This document shows positions 62,483 to 64,000 of a DNA stretch of 64,000 bases, piece after piece; the stretch's first letter is position 1; each line of letters opens with the position of its first letter. The notes beneath the pieces were generated by a model. It made no database searches, had not been told where the DNA came from, and was given only the letters and a program-made list of their open reading frames with translations. The position numbers and the translations under genes are program-made. Source of the DNA: Sporosarcina sp. ACRSL (GTDB lineage Bacteria; Bacillota; Bacilli; Bacillales_A; Planococcaceae); the NCBI RefSeq assembly GCF_022346605.1, contig NZ_JAKRNT010000004.1, positions 62,001-126,000 of the forward strand. Direction: 5' to 3'.

Positions 62483-63168
62483 GTGCCTAATCCTCCTGCA
62501 TCCAGTGATGTGCTGAATACACAGAAGGGATGAAGTCAGGTGAAGTCGTACCCGGTGGTCCCGGGGCGGGGCTCTTTAAAAGGTTCCTACGGTTAGGCAG
62601 ACGAATCCATGTAGGCAGGGTAAGCTAGTGTATAGTGCGAAATAAGCTAGGAGCTCACTTTACATCCCTATAGCTGAAATACTATAGTGGCGATCGAGAG
62701 ATTGACTGTTAATCCGGTCGTTCTTACACCTGGATAGTGGAAACCTAAGGGAATCAAAAAGAGGGATGGAAATAGCGGAACGTTTGAAGTCTTACTGGAA
62801 GAGGTGTATCAGCACCTAGGAGGCTAGTAAGATGGCAGCGGGTTCATAGTAGTGTTGATGGTTAGCCGTTCGGACTTGTATGGTAACATGCGAGAAGGAG
62901 AAAACTAACCGGAGCGAAGGAACCCAGTCAGTGGTAGTTAATTTACTGAATTGCTTATTTCCCCAAAATTAAGCATTCAAATTGGATAGGACCAGTCATG
63001 ATTAATGATTGGTCCCTATCTTTGGATATTATATAGGTATAATGAAGTAAGACTACATGCTTATAATGAATAAATAACTACTGCTGATAGCACGCCGTAT
63101 GCGGTGAAAGCCGCCTGTACGGTGTAGGCTCGAATCGAAAACCACAACAAGTGGTATAAGACGAGAAT
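62483..63168 (+). mobile_element. ORF-less group II intron
   Basis: Domain V is unmistakable at 63092-63125: 34 bases, lower stem ACGCCGTA with TACGGTGT, GTGAAA loop; the catalytic triad reads CGC. Domain VI follows (CTCG at 63129 with CGAG at 63162, inner stem ACCAC/GTGGT) with a likely branch A at 63161, eight bases from the end AAT at 63168. The 5' end GTGCC at 62483 resembles the GUGYG boundary. Domain I has many conserved segments (GGGATGAAGTCAGG, AGTGGAAACCTAAGG). Intron TTGACTGTT (62702-62710) is perfectly complementary to exon AACAGTCAA (62468-62476), a candidate EBS-IBS pair. No intron-encoded protein is present, so a reverse transcriptase/maturase in trans would be needed. The 5' boundary is uncertain by several bases. 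Confidence 0.85.
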
Positions 63169-64000
63169 AGCGAAGTTACAGTTAATAATGTATCTGATTT
63201 ACAAAATGCTTTAGCGAATCCAACTGTGAGTGAAGTAACTCTTGATGGTGGTTCTTTAACAGTATCATCTTTAACTAATATTGATTTAAACAATAAAACA
63301 GTTATTGGTGATTTAGAATTCACAACGACTGATCCAGGAACTATTACATTGGCTGCAGGAACGCTGAAGGGTAACCTAGTAGTTAATACGCCTAATGTAC
63401 ATTTTATAAACAATGCAACAGTTACTGGTACAACTACAATCAATGGTGTAACAAGCACTTCATTTGTAAATAATGGTTCACTAAAAGCTGTCGAAATTAA
63501 AGATGATGACGGTGCTCGTTTCGTGAATAATGGAACAGTAACTGCTCTAAAAGTTAATACTCCTGCAAAGGTAGTATTCGAAAAAGCTGTGGATAAATCA
63601 TTACCAACAATTGAAGTTGATTCTAGCCTTACAACTGCTGAAATCGTAGCACCAGCTGGCACGAAGATTGAAGCATATTCAAACACGACTGTTAATGCGA
63701 AAACACCAACGGGCGATGAACTTTCGGTAGTGGATTCTGAAGGAGATGTTAAGGAAGCGGCTGCTAAGTTCACATCAACTACTGTAAAAGTAGAAGATCA
63801 AAAATTGGTATTGCCAACAATTGATGAAGGTTTCACACTTGCAATGGTATCAAGTAATACAAATGTGATTGCTAATGATGCTAAAAATGGAGCAGCTGTA
63901 AATTTCGCTTCAGAAAATGGCGAGCCAGCAACAGTTAACCTAACATTTACAGTTTCTAAAGATGGTAAAGAAGCAAAAACAACTGTCGATGTCAATGTTG
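63169..64000 (+). CDS. S-layer-type 3' exon / start-less ORF, partial (runs off window)
   Basis: An open frame begins exactly after the predicted intron end (AGC GAA GTT ACA) and stays open to base 64000 (277 codons). There is no start codon with a ribosome binding site; the first in-frame ATG is at 63844 and the upstream in-frame stop is at 63157 within the intron. The product is S-layer-like: SEVTVNNVSDLQNALANP, then repeats with NNGTVTAL and NTPAKVVFE that look like a right-handed beta-helix/Ig-like surface module. Composition and codon use match the S-layer gene. It can be expressed only after splicing, recombination or from an off-window partner. Confidence 0.8.

Noticed and set aside
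62424-62483. Group IIC insertion directly behind the S-layer terminator
   Set aside because: IIC introns normally begin at the base of the terminator stem; here the predicted intron start is about 60 bases further on.
63078-63773. 231-residue minus-strand ORF over the intron end and 3' exon
   Set aside because: It is antisense to the S-layer-type frame and spans intron domain V; the plus-strand frame has the convincing protein composition.

Overview
The window looks like a chromosomal segment of an endospore-forming, flagellated, S-layer-bearing Bacillales species. It is most likely Planococcaceae, close to Sporosarcina or Lysinibacillus. The evidence is sporulation genes (spoIID, spoIIQ, spoIIID), flagellar rod genes (flhO, flhP), a gene order at 0.3-16 kb close to the ywzB-murAA-spoIID-spoIIQ-spoIIID-mbl-flhO-flhP-fabZ-ywpF-ssbB-ywqA-ywqB neighbourhood of Bacillus subtilis, and a large SLH-domain surface protein. 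No database search was possible, so the genus is an inference.

Layout. 0.3-16.9 kb is the conserved core: cell wall synthesis and shape (murA, mbl), sporulation, flagellar rod, fatty acid synthesis (fabZ), ssb, and an SNF2 helicase with a SWIM partner. 17-25.5 kb is cell-envelope and secreted functions: a Yip1-like membrane protein with an HlyD-like adaptor, a polysaccharide deacetylase and a 1392-residue subtilase. 25.8-33 kb is accessory: an AT-rich MurF-like ligase, LysE and MFS exporters, a DnaQ-type exonuclease, a DHFR-like protein fused to an IS1595 relic, a membrane Lon-like protease and a DUF3784 protein. 33.3-38.9 kb is a catabolic-looking locus: a GntP permease, a tandemly duplicated dehydrogenase/lipocalin pair and a LysR regulator with two copies of an operator-like block. 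39-54 kb mixes small accessory genes (RNHCP protein with a structured RNA, NERD protein, GNAT, YhdT-PanF, a type I toxin, EamA, iron chaperone, SLH-CAP protein, serine hydrolase, GDPD, MFS, DinB). 54-64 kb is surface biogenesis: an S41 peptidase, WecC and TagA homologues, then the S-layer gene with a roughly 1 kb leader.

Three things stand out. First, an ORF-less group II intron (about 62483-63168; clear domains V and VI) lies directly downstream of the S-layer gene. It is followed by a start-less S-layer-type reading frame that begins exactly at the predicted 3' splice site and runs off the window. This recalls the alternatively spliced S-layer gene of Clostridium tetani, but here five in-frame stops and a terminator lie between the S-layer stop codon and the predicted 5' splice site. 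Second, almost every accessory intergenic spacer carries arrays of a short degenerate repeat with core CGCATAA, often with a separate 33-bp repeat ending in CATTCAGCGCGA (13 copies counted, all in one orientation). Third, a 236-bp hairpin-rich element upstream of the RNHCP gene interrupts a leader block that is present uninterrupted 8 kb away, so it looks like a mobile structured RNA.

Several short genes (33-, 35-, 48- and 53-residue products) were read directly from the sequence. Many starts were moved downstream of the longest ORF on ribosome-binding-site evidence.
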